64,000 nucleotides of DNA from Meishania litoralis (GCF_042611095.1 NZ_JBHFPV010000002.1:248001-312000), one strand, 5' to 3'. Counted from the stretch's first letter, positions 8,712 to 18,294 are shown. Made by a program: numbers and translations. Notes: generated from the letters alone by a model not told the origin.

Positions 8712-9809
8712 TCATTCACAGCCGCCAGTAAATCCGGTTGCGTTGAACTTGGTCTGTACGGCACCTTGTCGATTGCCGTCCCTAACTTGTATGGCCAAGT
8801 TGTTTTCACCGCTGCCATCGCGTTTTGGACTACAATATTCGAAAAGATAGAAACTATTGGCCCTTTCTGATACTCTGAACGAAATATCGTTGAAAGTGTT
8901 CTCAAGCTCCTCTTTGTTCCCAGCGAACACACTAAAGGTCTTTCCGATATCGGTAAGGACCTGGGTATCGATTTCACCGCCCAGCCCGATGGTAAAAAAT
9001 GAAATGTTCGGGTCGGCATTGTCGACTTTTTGTTGTGCGGCATCCTTCGTATACCGTGAAGCCTGATCGGTACCATCTGTAAAAATAACCACCGAAGCGG
9101 CCCCGATCTTTCCACCCTGGGTGCTGGTGGCGAGTAATTCACTGGCAATGTCGGTCGAGCGTATTACGGCACCATAAAGATCTGTAGAAGGGTCGTTGCT
9201 AATGTCATCGGTAATACCTTCAATGGCAGCTATAAGTTCTTGTTTTGAAGTTGTCAAAGGATTCAACAGATGCAGTTCATTTTCACCATCGAACCAATAA
9301 ATTGCCATTTTGAACGATTCTTCTTCAGTGGTCGGCATAAAGTTGTCTATAAAACTGATGCTGGCCGATTGAAGTTCTGCAAGACTGCTACTCAATACAC
9401 TATTGCTCAAATCGAGCACCAACAAGGTATTATTGTTGAATATTTGTGCATTCGAAGAGATACGTGCCAACGATTCCGAGGCGGATATGGTGTTGAAACA
9501 GGCATCATTTCTGCCCTGCTCATAAATTGTAAATTGGTCGGCCGTGAGTCCGGGTACCGGGTCTCCATCCGAATCGGATACTTTAAAGAAAATCGATACT
9601 TTTCCGGGTAAGGTGGTGTATTGTTCCTGAATCGAAAGTACTAAATCGCCTTCTCCCAGTCCAAGGCAATCATCGACAGGTTTTCCCTTGCCAAGGCCAT
9701 CGCCCAAGTTAAGATTGAAGTTGACATCGTCATCGGCATTTCCACAAGAAAGTGCCAAAACAGCACTGAAGAAAAGTATAAAAAACTTGGTATATGGTTT
9801 CATTTTCAC
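8712..9809 (-). CDS. Von Willebrand factor A domain lipoprotein
   Basis: 365 residues; lipoprotein signal ends 'VLALSC' (Cys about 22). An N-terminal beta-sandwich-like part 'VSIFFKVSDSDGDPVPGL' is followed by a VWA domain with an intact metal site: 'LLVLDLSNSVLSSS' (DxSxS), the Thr in 'NDPSTDLYGA' and 'IFTDGTD'. VWA domains bind proteins through a divalent cation. The C terminus 'NNLAIQVRDGNRQGAVQTKF' looks like a small beta domain. It is probably an outer-membrane-attached adhesion or assembly protein; the partner is unknown. Confidence 0.85.
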   Translation of the reverse strand: MKMKPYTKFFILFFSAVLALSCGNADDDVNFNLNLGDGLGKGKPVDDCLGLGEGDLVLSIQEQYTTLPGKVSIFFKVSDSDGDPVPGLTADQFTIYEQGRNDACFNTISASESLARISSNAQIFNNNTLLVLDLSNSVLSSSLAELQSASISFIDNFMPTTEEESFKMAIYWFDGENELHLLNPLTTSKQELIAAIEGITDDISNDPSTDLYGAVIRSTDIASELLATSTQGGKIGAASVVIFTDGTDQASRYTKDAAQQKVDNADPNISFFTIGLGGEIDTQVLTDIGKTFSVFAGNKEELENTFNDISFRVSERANSFYLFEYCSPKRDGSGENNLAIQVRDGNRQGAVQTKFNATGFTGGCE

Positions 9810-10049
9810 AAAATTTAACGTTCAACCATCAGAACGGGTAAAATCGATTTAAATTATAGGCGTAGAAAAAATATAATGTTAAAGATTGTTAATGAAAACT
9901 GCTTTATTTCGTAGATTTCACGTTGCCAAAGAGAACCGACCATTAATACGAAAAAGGAAAAGCCTTTTGCATACTTTTCAATAATTTGGTGCCTACTCTT
10001 TACGGCACCATGAGCCTATGTACATTAATTTTCAAAAGACCTAAATAGA

Positions 10050-12224
10050 TTGAAATACTTAATTGCCCTTATTTTTTTGATGTTTACCGTATCAACGGTT
10101 TTATCACAAAAAAAGAACGAATCCTTTCGGTTGCATATCAGAGAGGCAACCGGCCCTATCACAGTTGATGGAATAGGTGATGATCAAGCTTGGCAAGATA
10201 CCGATGTCGCCAAAAACTTTTTTATGGTTCTTCCTATGGATGATGGTCCGGCGAACGAACAGACCGAAATCCGAATGGCCTACGACGATAAAAACCTTTA
10301 TCTGCTGGCGACTTTTTACCATAGCAAAAAGGGTGCGTATTTTGTGGAGTCTCTGCGCCGTGATTTTTCGTTCGGTAAGAACGACAACTTCTTACTCTTT
10401 ATGGACCCCTTCAACAATCAGACTACCGGATTTTCATTCGGGGCCAATGCCTATGGGGCCCAATGGGACGGCACCATGTACAATGGGGGCAGGGTAGACT
10501 TGAATTGGGACAGCAAATGGATTTCGAAAACAACCCGGGATGATAATAAATGGGTGTTTGAAATGGCACTTCCCTTTAAATCGATCCGATATGAAGAGGG
10601 CGTTACCGAATGGGGCATCAACTTCAGCCGGCTAGATCTTAAGTCAACCGAAAAGTCTAGCTGGACACCCGTTCCCAGACAATTTCCGACCGCTTCATTG
10701 GCCTATACCGGCACCCTGGTCTGGGATACCCCGCCGCCAGCGCCAGGGGTTAACTTCTCGATTATCCCCTATGTATTGGGTAACGTTAGCCGCGATATCG
10801 TAAACAATGGTGATACCGATTACGATGCCAAAATCGGGGGCGACATAAAGTTCAGCATTACCTCATCGCTCAATCTTGACCTGACAGTGAACCCAGATTT
10901 TTCGCAGGTCGAAGTTGACCGACAGGTAACAAATTTGGACCGTTTCGAACTTTTCTTCCCAGAGCGCAGACAGTTCTTTCTTGAGAACAGTGATCTTTTT
11001 GCAAATTTCGGTTATGAGACCATTCGTCCGTTCTTTTCAAGAAGAATCGGTTTGGGCGTTCCCATTCAAGCAGGCGCGAGGGTAAGCGGCAACCTTAACG
11101 AAAAGTGGCGCTTGGGCATTATGGATATGCAGACGGCCAAAGTCGATGAAACGGGACTGCCAAGTCAGAATTTCGCAGTGGTATCCCTTCAACGCAAAGT
11201 GTTCAGCAGATCTAGCATAGGTATGATGTTCGTAAACAAGCAATCACTCAATTACTCACAAGAAACCGACTCGCTTAAAACGGTATACCCCGAATACAAC
11301 CGAAATATAGGAGTCGAGTACAATTTGGCATCCTCCGACAATCTATATAATGGAAAGATGTTTTTCCTCAAGTCTTTTGCGCCCGATGATAACAATAGTG
11401 GTATAACGCAGGCGGCGCATCTTGAATACAATAGTCGAAAATGGAACTGGCGCGTACAGGAAGAATGGGTGGGCAAAGATTATACGGCCGAGGTCGGTTA
11501 TGTGCCAAGAAACGGGTATATCAACCTTACCGGATCGGTTGGGCACTTATTTTTTCCAAAAGGAGGAAAGATACTCAGCCATGGGCCAGAATTGAACGGT
11601 ATATATTATTTTGACGAAAGCCTTAAACATACCGATCATACGGCCTATTTATTGTATTCTTTTGCGCTTCGGGATCGCAGCAATCTTAGTTTTTTTATTT
11701 CGGATGATTATGTGGAATTGCTATCGCCATTTGATCCAACGGGATTGCGAATGAATGAATTGCCCGTGGGTTCGAAACATAATTGGAATGCCTTTGGATG
11801 GATGTACGAATCAAAACCGCAAAGCCTCTTTACCTATACCTTCGACGCCCGTTTCGGTGGATATTACGCCGATGGCAATCGCACCAGCCTCACCTCTGAA
11901 TTGGGTTATCGTTTTCAGCCCTATGTCAGTTTGAGCGCCAATTTGAATTACAATCATATCAGGCTGCCCGACCCATGGAACACCAATGAATTTTGGCTGA
12001 TCGGGTCTGAAATAGACATAACCTTTACCAATAAACTGTTTTTTGCCAATCTTTTTCAGTACAACGAACAGTCAGGCAATTTCAACCTGAACTCAAGGCT
12101 GCAATGGCGATATGCACCCGCTTCCGACCTTTTCTTGGTGTACACCAATAATCAAATGATAGATCCTTTTATGCCGAGGGATTGGGCGTTGACCTTAAAG
12201 TTTACGTATTGGTTCAATAAGTGA
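10050..12224 (+). CDS. DUF5916 outer-membrane protein with family-9 carbohydrate-binding domain
   Basis: 724 residues from a TTG start; signal peptide to about residue 19 ('STVLSQ'). Residues 30-220 resemble the CBM9-like domain ('GPITVDGIGDDQAWQ', 'MAYDDKNLYLLATFYHS', 'FSFGANAYGAQWDG', 'WVFEMALPFKSIRY'). The rest is the DUF5916 beta-barrel, with 'NPDFSQVEVDRQVTNLDRFE' and 'FFPERRQFFLENSDLF' as signature segments and alternating aromatic strands ending 'LTLKFTYWFNK', a typical outer-membrane C terminus. Function is not established; sugar or metabolite binding at the cell surface is plausible. The next gene follows after 18 bases and may be co-transcribed. Confidence 0.85.
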   Translation: MKYLIALIFLMFTVSTVLSQKKNESFRLHIREATGPITVDGIGDDQAWQDTDVAKNFFMVLPMDDGPANEQTEIRMAYDDKNLYLLATFYHSKKGAYFVESLRRDFSFGKNDNFLLFMDPFNNQTTGFSFGANAYGAQWDGTMYNGGRVDLNWDSKWISKTTRDDNKWVFEMALPFKSIRYEEGVTEWGINFSRLDLKSTEKSSWTPVPRQFPTASLAYTGTLVWDTPPPAPGVNFSIIPYVLGNVSRDIVNNGDTDYDAKIGGDIKFSITSSLNLDLTVNPDFSQVEVDRQVTNLDRFELFFPERRQFFLENSDLFANFGYETIRPFFSRRIGLGVPIQAGARVSGNLNEKWRLGIMDMQTAKVDETGLPSQNFAVVSLQRKVFSRSSIGMMFVNKQSLNYSQETDSLKTVYPEYNRNIGVEYNLASSDNLYNGKMFFLKSFAPDDNNSGITQAAHLEYNSRKWNWRVQEEWVGKDYTAEVGYVPRNGYINLTGSVGHLFFPKGGKILSHGPELNGIYYFDESLKHTDHTAYLLYSFALRDRSNLSFFISDDYVELLSPFDPTGLRMNELPVGSKHNWNAFGWMYESKPQSLFTYTFDARFGGYYADGNRTSLTSELGYRFQPYVSLSANLNYNHIRLPDPWNTNEFWLIGSEIDITFTNKLFFANLFQYNEQSGNFNLNSRLQWRYAPASDLFLVYTNNQMIDPFMPRDWALTLKFTYWFNK

Positions 12225-12242
12225 GTTTATTATTCAGGCACT

Positions 12243-12965
12243 ATGGATTTTCATTATTGTTCAGACTATGACGAGATGAGCTTACAAGCGACGGATTATC
12301 TAATTTCGGAATTGAAGAAAAAATCCGGACAATTATTAGGTGTCGCTACGGGAAATTCACCACTTGGTGTTTACCGGAAATTAAGATCTGAAATAAATCA
12401 ACATCCTAAATACTTTGAAAAACTAAGGATCCTGAAATTGGATGAGTGGGTCGGTTTGAAGATGAGTGATCCAAGTTCATGCGAGTCATATATACAAAAC
12501 AATATTCTAGAACCATTAAAAATCCCTTCGCAACGTTATACCGGTTTTCAGAGCGATCCTGAAGACTTAAAAGCGGAATGTGACCGGGTACAGGCTACAA
12601 TCGAGCGCCAAGGCCCTATCGACCTCTGTATTCTAGGGCTCGGAAGAAATGGGCATATCGGTTTTATAGAACCTGCAGAAAGTTTCATGCCACATTGCCA
12701 AATTGCAGAGCTTTCTAAAATTTCCCGTGAACATGCAATGGTCGATACTTTAAAAAAAAAGCCGACTCATGGACTAACCTTGGGGATGGGCGACGTGCTT
12801 GCTTCGAAAAAAATAATATTACTTGTTACCGGAACCGGTAAGGAATCCGTCGTGCAAGCGCTGTTAAAAGGCCATATCAGCACTCGAATGCCCGCTTCGT
12901 TCTTATGGCTACACCCCAATGTGCAGTGCTATCTTGACAAATCAAGCTTTTCAGCAACCAAATAA
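12243..12965 (+). CDS. Galactosamine-/glucosamine-6-phosphate isomerase (NagB/AgaI family)
   Basis: 240 residues with the NagB fold: 'GVATGNSPLGVYRKL' (phosphate loop), 'LKLDEWVGL' (the Asp that opens the ring) and 'CILGLGRNGHIGFIEP', where NagB has 'GNDGHIAFNEP'. The Asn in place of the NagB Asp, with retained His and Glu, fits the galactosamine-6-phosphate isomerase branch better than NagB itself. It would deaminate an amino-sugar phosphate to a ketose phosphate plus ammonia in the cytoplasm. It follows the DUF5916 gene by 18 bases, which supports a role in using amino sugars taken up at the surface. Confidence 0.75.
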   Translation: MDFHYCSDYDEMSLQATDYLISELKKKSGQLLGVATGNSPLGVYRKLRSEINQHPKYFEKLRILKLDEWVGLKMSDPSSCESYIQNNILEPLKIPSQRYTGFQSDPEDLKAECDRVQATIERQGPIDLCILGLGRNGHIGFIEPAESFMPHCQIAELSKISREHAMVDTLKKKPTHGLTLGMGDVLASKKIILLVTGTGKESVVQALLKGHISTRMPASFLWLHPNVQCYLDKSSFSATK

Positions 12966-13016
12966 GAAAGCGGTTTTTGAATAGTGAAGAAGACAAATTT
13001 TTGATAACTTGTAGGC

Positions 13017-14030
13017 ATGACCCATGAATTGAAAAATATCATAAATGCTTTCAAGATTGCCCAAGAAGAGGGTTTGAAGACCATTTTGGCTACGGTCGTC
13101 GCGCTGAACGGTTCTTCGTACCGCGAACCCGGTGTGCGCATGTTGATCCGTGAGGATGGTAAAATGATCGGGGCGGTCAGTGGGGGCTGTGTCGAAAAAG
13201 AAGTGTTACGTCAGGCGCAATCCGTTTTTCAAGATGGCACGGCCAAAGTCATGACCTATGACGGCAGGTATCGTTTAGGCTGCGAGGGAATTCTATATAT
13301 TTTATTGGAGCCCTTTGACCCTTCGCAAAGGTTCATTGCAAACTTTGAATCGGTCTTAAAAAAACGAATAAATTTCGAGGTGATATCCTATTTCTTATCC
13401 GAGGATGCATCCAATTCAGATTTTGGCTCGGTAATTAAATTGGACGGACAGCCCTTTTATTTACGAGATGGTTTTAAGGAAAATTCCGCTTTGCAACTTT
13501 TTAAAGAGGAAATGCCCCCGCTATTTAAATTAATGATCATCGGTTCGGAGCATGACGCGGTTCAACTATGCGGTTACGCCGCTTTGACCGGATGGGAAGT
13601 TACCATAGCGACCGTAGCGTCAGAGGAAAAAACCGTTTCGGACTTCCCAGGTGCCGTAGATTTCATTTCTGGTTTGCCCGAAGAACTTGATGTTACCGCT
13701 GTAGATGACCAAACGGCGGTAATCTTGATGACGCATAGCTATGTTAAAGATTTGAAGTATCTATTGCGGCTCAAGGGTACAAATGCCGTTTATCTTGGCA
13801 TTCTAGGGCCATCGGCGCGACGTGAAAAATTATTGAACGAGTTTTTGGAAAGGTGCCCTGAAGTTTCCGATACTTTTTTTGATAGAATACATGGCCCATC
13901 GGGCCTCAACATCGGAGCTGAAACACCTCAAGAAATAGCAATTTCGATCATTTCCGAAATACTGGCGGTTACTAGGGGGCAAGATCCCATGCCGCTCAAA
14001 GACAAATCAGGGACCATTCATAGTACATGA
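13017..14030 (+). CDS. XdhC/CoxI-family molybdenum cofactor chaperone
   Basis: 337 residues. The N-terminal XdhC_CoxI domain has 'SSYREPGVRMLIREDGKMIG' and 'AVSGGCVEKEV', and the C-terminal Rossmann part (XdhC_C) has 'AVILMTHSYVKDLKYLLRL' and 'AVYLGILGPSARREKLL'. The family delivers sulfurated molybdenum cofactor to xanthine-dehydrogenase-type hydroxylases. Its stop overlaps the start of the next gene by four bases (ATGA), so it is translationally coupled to the cofactor nucleotidyltransferase-like protein. No molybdenum hydroxylase subunit gene is present in the window. Confidence 0.88.
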   Translation: MTHELKNIINAFKIAQEEGLKTILATVVALNGSSYREPGVRMLIREDGKMIGAVSGGCVEKEVLRQAQSVFQDGTAKVMTYDGRYRLGCEGILYILLEPFDPSQRFIANFESVLKKRINFEVISYFLSEDASNSDFGSVIKLDGQPFYLRDGFKENSALQLFKEEMPPLFKLMIIGSEHDAVQLCGYAALTGWEVTIATVASEEKTVSDFPGAVDFISGLPEELDVTAVDDQTAVILMTHSYVKDLKYLLRLKGTNAVYLGILGPSARREKLLNEFLERCPEVSDTFFDRIHGPSGLNIGAETPQEIAISIISEILAVTRGQDPMPLKDKSGTIHST

Positions 14031-14623
14031 AGTCAAATGTTGCCATTCTCATTCTTGCCGCCGGAGAATCTTCCCGAATGGGTAGTGCGAAACAATTATT
14101 ACCCTGGAACAATACCACACTGCTAGGGCACGCCATGGAAACGGCAAAAAAAACCGCTTCGAAAGACGTTTTTGTAGTGCTGGGAGCCAATTCCGAAGAA
14201 ATTCGAAATACCATTTCAAATGCAGATGTCCACATTCTTGAAAACAAGAATTGGGCCAAGGGAATGGGCGTTTCAGTGGCTACAGGGATTGCGTATATCT
14301 TGAAAGAGCATGAATCTTTGGACGGCGTTTTGATCATGCTTTGCGACCAACCCCTTATTTCATCGGATTATTTAAACCGGCTTCTTAAAATTTTCGAAGT
14401 GGGGAACTACGGCATCATTGCAACCAAGTACGGCAAAAAGAACGGAGTACCTGCAATTTTTGACAAGAAGTATTTTTCGATGCTATCAAGATTGAATGGA
14501 GACACCGGTGCAAAACATGTTCTAGATTGGTACAGGGGCGATACAAGGGTCATGGATCCCGGTGGTAAGGAACAAGATTTGGATACACCGGAAGACTACG
14601 AAAAACTATTTCAAGCTGATTGA
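14027..14623 (+). CDS. MobA-like nucleotidyltransferase (molybdenum cofactor cytidylyltransferase type)
   Basis: 198 residues with the MobA-like NTP transferase fold: 'VAILILAAGESSRMGSAKQL' at the N terminus (nucleotide-binding loop LAAGxSxRMG..K) and 'GVLIMLCDQPLISSDYL' (metal-binding Asp). The family attaches CMP or GMP to molybdopterin. Coupling to the XdhC gene supports the MocA-type role (CTP to molybdopterin cytosine dinucleotide) for an aldehyde-oxidase-like enzyme encoded elsewhere. Confidence 0.85.
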   Translation: MKSNVAILILAAGESSRMGSAKQLLPWNNTTLLGHAMETAKKTASKDVFVVLGANSEEIRNTISNADVHILENKNWAKGMGVSVATGIAYILKEHESLDGVLIMLCDQPLISSDYLNRLLKIFEVGNYGIIATKYGKKNGVPAIFDKKYFSMLSRLNGDTGAKHVLDWYRGDTRVMDPGGKEQDLDTPEDYEKLFQAD

Positions 14624-14734
14624 GGGAGAGTGTTGACAAGCATTTGACCCCTTTGAATAATTTTAAAAAGCTTTTGGGAAGTGGATATAGGAAATTTTGG
14701 TATTTTCAGCCAATACTTCAAAAGTAAACGCCTT

Positions 14735-15826
14735 ATGCCAAAAAAATGTCTTTTCCTTTTATCGTTTGTAGGTTTGATTTCATGGACAATGGAATCCCAA
14801 GAAATGGGATTTGAGGAATACAATCCCGCTTCCACACTGGTCGTACCGACAAACGAGGTCAAGAAAGCGAAATTCCCTTTTATAGATATCCATAGTCATC
14901 AAAGGGATATGTCTCCCGATGCCTTAAAACAAATGATCCAAGATATGGATGCCCTCAATGAAGGTTTAATGGTCAACCTAAGCGGCGGTTCGGGTGAAAG
15001 GATTAAATCGATGATAACAAGTATCAACGCGAACTATCCGAATCGTTTTGCCGTATTCGCCAATGTCGATTTTGATGGTGTGGGCAAGGCTGATTGGGCG
15101 GATAGAGCCGCCAAGCAGCTGGAAGAAGATGTAAAAGCAGGTGCCAAAGGTCTGAAGATCTATAAGAGCTTGGGATTGCGCTATAAAGATACCGATGGCA
15201 AGCGCCTGGCCATAGATGACCCTCGTTTAGACCCCATTTGGGCCAAATGCGGGGAGTTGGGAATACCTGTTTTGATACACGCCGCGGACCCGAAGTCCTT
15301 TTGGGATCCTATGGACAGTAATAATGAACGTTGGCTGGAATTGAAGACACATTCCCGTAGAAAACGTTCAGATACCGATCCTGCCCCGTGGCAACAGATA
15401 ATAGATGAACAGCATCGCATGTTCAAAAAACATCCGAATACGAATTTCATCAATGCGCACATGGGTTGGTACGCCAATAATCTGGGTAGGTTAGGGGAGT
15501 TGATGGATGAAATGCCCAATATGTATGTGGGTATCGGAGCGGTCATTGCCGAATTGGGCCGGCAACCCAAGAATGCCGCAAAGTTCTTTGAAAAGTACCA
15601 AGACCGTATCCTCTTCGGTAAGGATAGTTGGAAACCTGAGGAATTCCCAACGTATTTCAGGGTACTTGAAACTGATGACGAGTACTTTCCCTATTATAAA
15701 AAATATCATGCCTTTTGGTCAATGTACGGTTTGGGGCTTTCTGATGAAATACTAAAAAAAGTGTATTACAAAAATGCGCTCAAGCTTCTGCCCAATGTCG
15801 ACAAAAGTATTTTTCCCGCTGATTGA
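14735..15826 (+). CDS. Secreted amidohydrolase-2 family metal-dependent hydrolase
   Basis: I chose the ATG at 14735 because it begins a signal peptide (MPKKCLFLLSFVGLISW...); an in-frame ATG at 14681 would put 18 charged residues before it. The TIM-barrel amidohydrolase motifs are 'FIDIHSHQ' (HxH), 'AGAKGLKIYKSLG' (Lys), 'IPVLIHAADP' (His), 'TNFINAHMGW' (His) and 'ILFGKDSW' (Asp). The family cleaves or decarboxylates small carboxylates; the substrate is not evident. Export to the periplasm is unusual for it but seen in marine Bacteroidota. Confidence 0.82.
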   Translation: MPKKCLFLLSFVGLISWTMESQEMGFEEYNPASTLVVPTNEVKKAKFPFIDIHSHQRDMSPDALKQMIQDMDALNEGLMVNLSGGSGERIKSMITSINANYPNRFAVFANVDFDGVGKADWADRAAKQLEEDVKAGAKGLKIYKSLGLRYKDTDGKRLAIDDPRLDPIWAKCGELGIPVLIHAADPKSFWDPMDSNNERWLELKTHSRRKRSDTDPAPWQQIIDEQHRMFKKHPNTNFINAHMGWYANNLGRLGELMDEMPNMYVGIGAVIAELGRQPKNAAKFFEKYQDRILFGKDSWKPEEFPTYFRVLETDDEYFPYYKKYHAFWSMYGLGLSDEILKKVYYKNALKLLPNVDKSIFPAD

Positions 15827-16035
15827 TATTGCATGAACCAAAAATAGCTTCAAAGCATTTTTGACCCCTTCGATGTAAATTTCGTTGGCGCATCTTTGGT
15901 CAGTCGCCAGTACCTGGGCCAAGCCCAGTTTATAAGGCTTCTGGTCACGCTTTTTTGTCCCCTGAACAAAAAACCTCTCAAGAACTGTGATTTTTGAAGT
16001 CCGTTGGTTACTAATGCCATAAACCAATCCAAATT

Positions 16036-16521
16036 ATGGACAAGGAATCGGAATTCGTCCGAATCATAAAAGAACATCAAGGAGTTATATTCAAGATAAC
16101 CACTTTTTACACCGACAATAAAGTGGATCAGCAAGATCTATATCAAGACATCGTGTGCCAACTTTGGAAATCGTTCGATTCTTTTCGAAGAGAGGCCAAA
16201 ATCAGCACTTGGATGTATCGTGTCGCAATGAATACGGCGCTTACCAAGCTCAAAAAAAATAAAAAAAGAGGGTACTCGGTTTCTATGGACAAAATTATTG
16301 TCGAAGAGACCGGCAATCACGATGCTGAATTTGAAGAGCGGTTGAAAATGTTATATGAACAGATCGGACAATTAAATATTCTTGAAAAAGGAATCATGTT
16401 ATTGCTCTTGGAAGGCAAAAAATATGAGGAAATAGCAGAAATAACAGGACTTACACCGAGCAATGTCGGAACCCGGATCTCTCGAATAAAAGGAAAATTA
16501 AAATCACGTCTTAAAGCATGA
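16036..16521 (+). CDS. RNA polymerase sigma factor, ECF type
   Basis: 161 residues. Region 2 spans about 10-75, with 'DLYQDIVCQLWKSFDSFR' and 'STWMYRVAMNTA', and region 4 about 105-160, with 'GKKYEEIAEITGLTPSNVGT' as helix-turn-helix. It directs RNA polymerase to its own promoters in answer to an envelope or nutrient signal. Four bases separate it from a membrane-protein gene, which takes the place normally held by an anti-sigma factor, so the two are an operon and probably a regulatory pair. Confidence 0.92.
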   Translation: MDKESEFVRIIKEHQGVIFKITTFYTDNKVDQQDLYQDIVCQLWKSFDSFRREAKISTWMYRVAMNTALTKLKKNKKRGYSVSMDKIIVEETGNHDAEFEERLKMLYEQIGQLNILEKGIMLLLLEGKKYEEIAEITGLTPSNVGTRISRIKGKLKSRLKA

Positions 16522-16525
16522 AGCT

Positions 16526-17128
16526 ATGGAAATAGAACAACTACAGGCCGCTTGGTCACAGATGAGCAATGAATTGGAACAACAAAAAAAACTAACTGAT
16601 AAGATTATTATGGAAATGACGCAACAGCGCTATTCGAACAAGTTCAGAACCATTTCATTTTATGAAACCATCGGGGCTGCCATCTGCTTTTTGAATGCCA
16701 TTTATATTCTTGTCAATTTTTTTAAACTAGATACTTGGTATTTAATTACTTGCGGCATATTTACATTGGCTTTTTTGATCGTAATGCCTATTCTAGTATT
16801 GAGGTCATTAAAAAAAGTTAGGAATCTGAATATTTTGAACAGGACATATAAAGAAACGCTTGTATCCTATACAAAGGAAAAGAAAGTTTTGTTAAAAATT
16901 CAACAATTCGGAACCTACTCAAGTTTCATCTTAATGTTTACCACCGCCGCCGTATTCTCAAAGCTATTCAATAACAAGGATTTTTTTCTGGTCGACCGAA
17001 ATATTTGGTACTACGGGGGCATCGGGCTGGCCGTAACTTTCATTTTTTTCTTCACCAAATGGGGATATAAAAGCTATAAAAATATTACCGATTCGGCTGA
17101 GGAAATTCTAAAGGAATTGGATGATTAG
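16526..17128 (+). CDS. Membrane protein, probable partner (anti-sigma) of the ECF sigma factor
   Basis: 200 residues. A cytoplasmic N-terminal helix rich in Q and E (about 1-40, 'EIEQLQAAWSQMSNELEQQ') is followed by four predicted transmembrane segments, at about 48-66, 71-92, 128-148 and 155-172. Such proteins follow ECF genes in many Flavobacteriia; the N-terminal helix could hold the sigma factor. No known anti-sigma domain is recognisable, so the role is inferred from position only. Confidence 0.75.
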   Translation: MEIEQLQAAWSQMSNELEQQKKLTDKIIMEMTQQRYSNKFRTISFYETIGAAICFLNAIYILVNFFKLDTWYLITCGIFTLAFLIVMPILVLRSLKKVRNLNILNRTYKETLVSYTKEKKVLLKIQQFGTYSSFILMFTTAAVFSKLFNNKDFFLVDRNIWYYGGIGLAVTFIFFFTKWGYKSYKNITDSAEEILKELDD

Positions 17129-17136
17129 CCAAATCT

Positions 17137-17772
17137 TCAACGTTGTAAAACCAATTGTTTATCTACGTAGTCCAAGATCAACATCCAGTTCATTTTTAGA
17201 ATAAGGGCAGCGGTAGGCACGTTATCGTCTTCGATGGCCGAAATAATACCATCATGCTGGTTGTCCGACTTATCGTAAATGGACTCATCTGACATCAGGG
17301 CCATTTCGTAAAAGAAAACGCGGGTTTTCAAATCGGCAAGTATTTGCTGGGCAAGAGCATTTTCATAATGACGGGTAAGCAAGCGATGAAATTCAAGTTT
17401 TGCGGTAATACGACCCAAAGTATCGTTGGCCGATTTGAATGCCGTTTGTGCCTTGCGAAGTCCTTCGACACAGGTAGGGAAGAAGACCGAATTTTCAATG
17501 GCCATAACTTCAAGGTCAGCTACCAATTCGTATAGGTCCTTGGCCTCATTACGATTGGGTTCGGCAATAATAAACCCCCGATTAGGCACGGCTTCGATAA
17601 TTCTTGATTGTTCCAACTGCGTCAGCGCCTCGCGTATAGGGGTAACACTTACATTCAGTTGACGCGACAATGCCGCTAAATTGATTGTCTTGCCACCTTT
17701 TAATTTACCGCTCATCATCTGTTGAAGCAGATGTTCACGTACTTGGTCCCTCAAAATTTTCTTGCCGGCCAT
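17137..17772 (-). CDS. GntR-family transcriptional regulator with FCD domain
   Basis: About 211 residues from the ATG at 17772 (a GTG two codons upstream is possible). The N-terminal winged helix-turn-helix has 'KTINLAALSRQLNVSVTPIR' and 'EALTQLEQSRIIEAVPNRGF', the typical GntR recognition segment. The C-terminal all-helical FCD domain has 'DLYELVADLEVMAIENSVFF', 'HRLLTRHYENALAQQIL' and 'DNQHDGIISAIEDDNVPTA', the last carrying a metal-binding His. FCD regulators usually sense sugar acids or other carboxylates. It stands alone; its targets are not next to it, though the sugar-catabolic cluster at 27.8-34.5 kb is a candidate. Confidence 0.9.
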   Translation of the reverse strand: MAGKKILRDQVREHLLQQMMSGKLKGGKTINLAALSRQLNVSVTPIREALTQLEQSRIIEAVPNRGFIIAEPNRNEAKDLYELVADLEVMAIENSVFFPTCVEGLRKAQTAFKSANDTLGRITAKLEFHRLLTRHYENALAQQILADLKTRVFFYEMALMSDESIYDKSDNQHDGIISAIEDDNVPTAALILKMNWMLILDYVDKQLVLQR

Positions 17773-17845
17773 TGTCACAAAGATAATGAATCGTATACGA
17801 TTTACTTAGTATTCTAACGTCAACGACCAAGTTTTATTAAATGCT

Positions 17846-17875
17846 TTGAGAGAAAAAAGCCTTTGCATACCTTTA
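17846..17875 (+). promoter_or_regulatory. Candidate Bacteroidota promoter of the DUF3052 gene
   Basis: TTG at 17846-17848 and TACCTTTA at 17868-17875 with a 19-base spacer match the -33/-7 consensus TTG-N19-TAnnTTTG except for the last base. The -7 box ends only five bases before the ATG at 17881, which would give a leaderless or nearly leaderless mRNA. Confidence 0.4.
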
Positions 17876-17880
17876 TACTT

Positions 17881-18294
17881 ATGACAGTAATTGGATATTC
17901 AGGTACTCCGTTAGTGAAAAAATTGGGCATTAAAGCGGGGTTTTATGTTATTTTCTCAAATGAACCTTCTCACTATCAAAAATTACTGGTCGGTTGTCCC
18001 GAGGTTTGTCCCATACTGGAAGAAAAACCCGAAACGGCCGACTTTATTCACCTTTTTTGTGTGGAAATGACCCAATTTTATGAAGATTCCTTTCGACTAA
18101 AACCTTTGCTCAAGAAAGATGGTATGTTATGGGTCAGTTGGCCAAAAGGCAGTTCTAAGATAAAAACCGACCTCTCACGCGATGGCATACGCAATTTTCT
18201 TCTAAAGAACGGATTGGTAGATGTGAAAGTATGTGCGATCGATAACGATTGGAGCGGTCTGAAATTTGTTTATAGGGTAAAAGACCGTAAATAG
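17881..18294 (+). CDS. DUF3052-family protein
   Basis: 137 residues from the ATG at 17881; an in-frame TTG at 17863 is possible but falls inside the candidate promoter. Sequence marks of the family are 'TVIGYSGTPLVKKLGIKAG' at the N terminus, 'FCVEMTQFYEDSFRLKPLLK', 'GMLWVSWPKGSSK' and the C-terminal 'DNDWSGLKFVYRVKDR'. The fold resembles a small methyltransferase-like Rossmann domain without a catalytic motif; the function is unknown. Monocistronic. Confidence 0.75.
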   Translation: MTVIGYSGTPLVKKLGIKAGFYVIFSNEPSHYQKLLVGCPEVCPILEEKPETADFIHLFCVEMTQFYEDSFRLKPLLKKDGMLWVSWPKGSSKIKTDLSRDGIRNFLLKNGLVDVKVCAIDNDWSGLKFVYRVKDRK

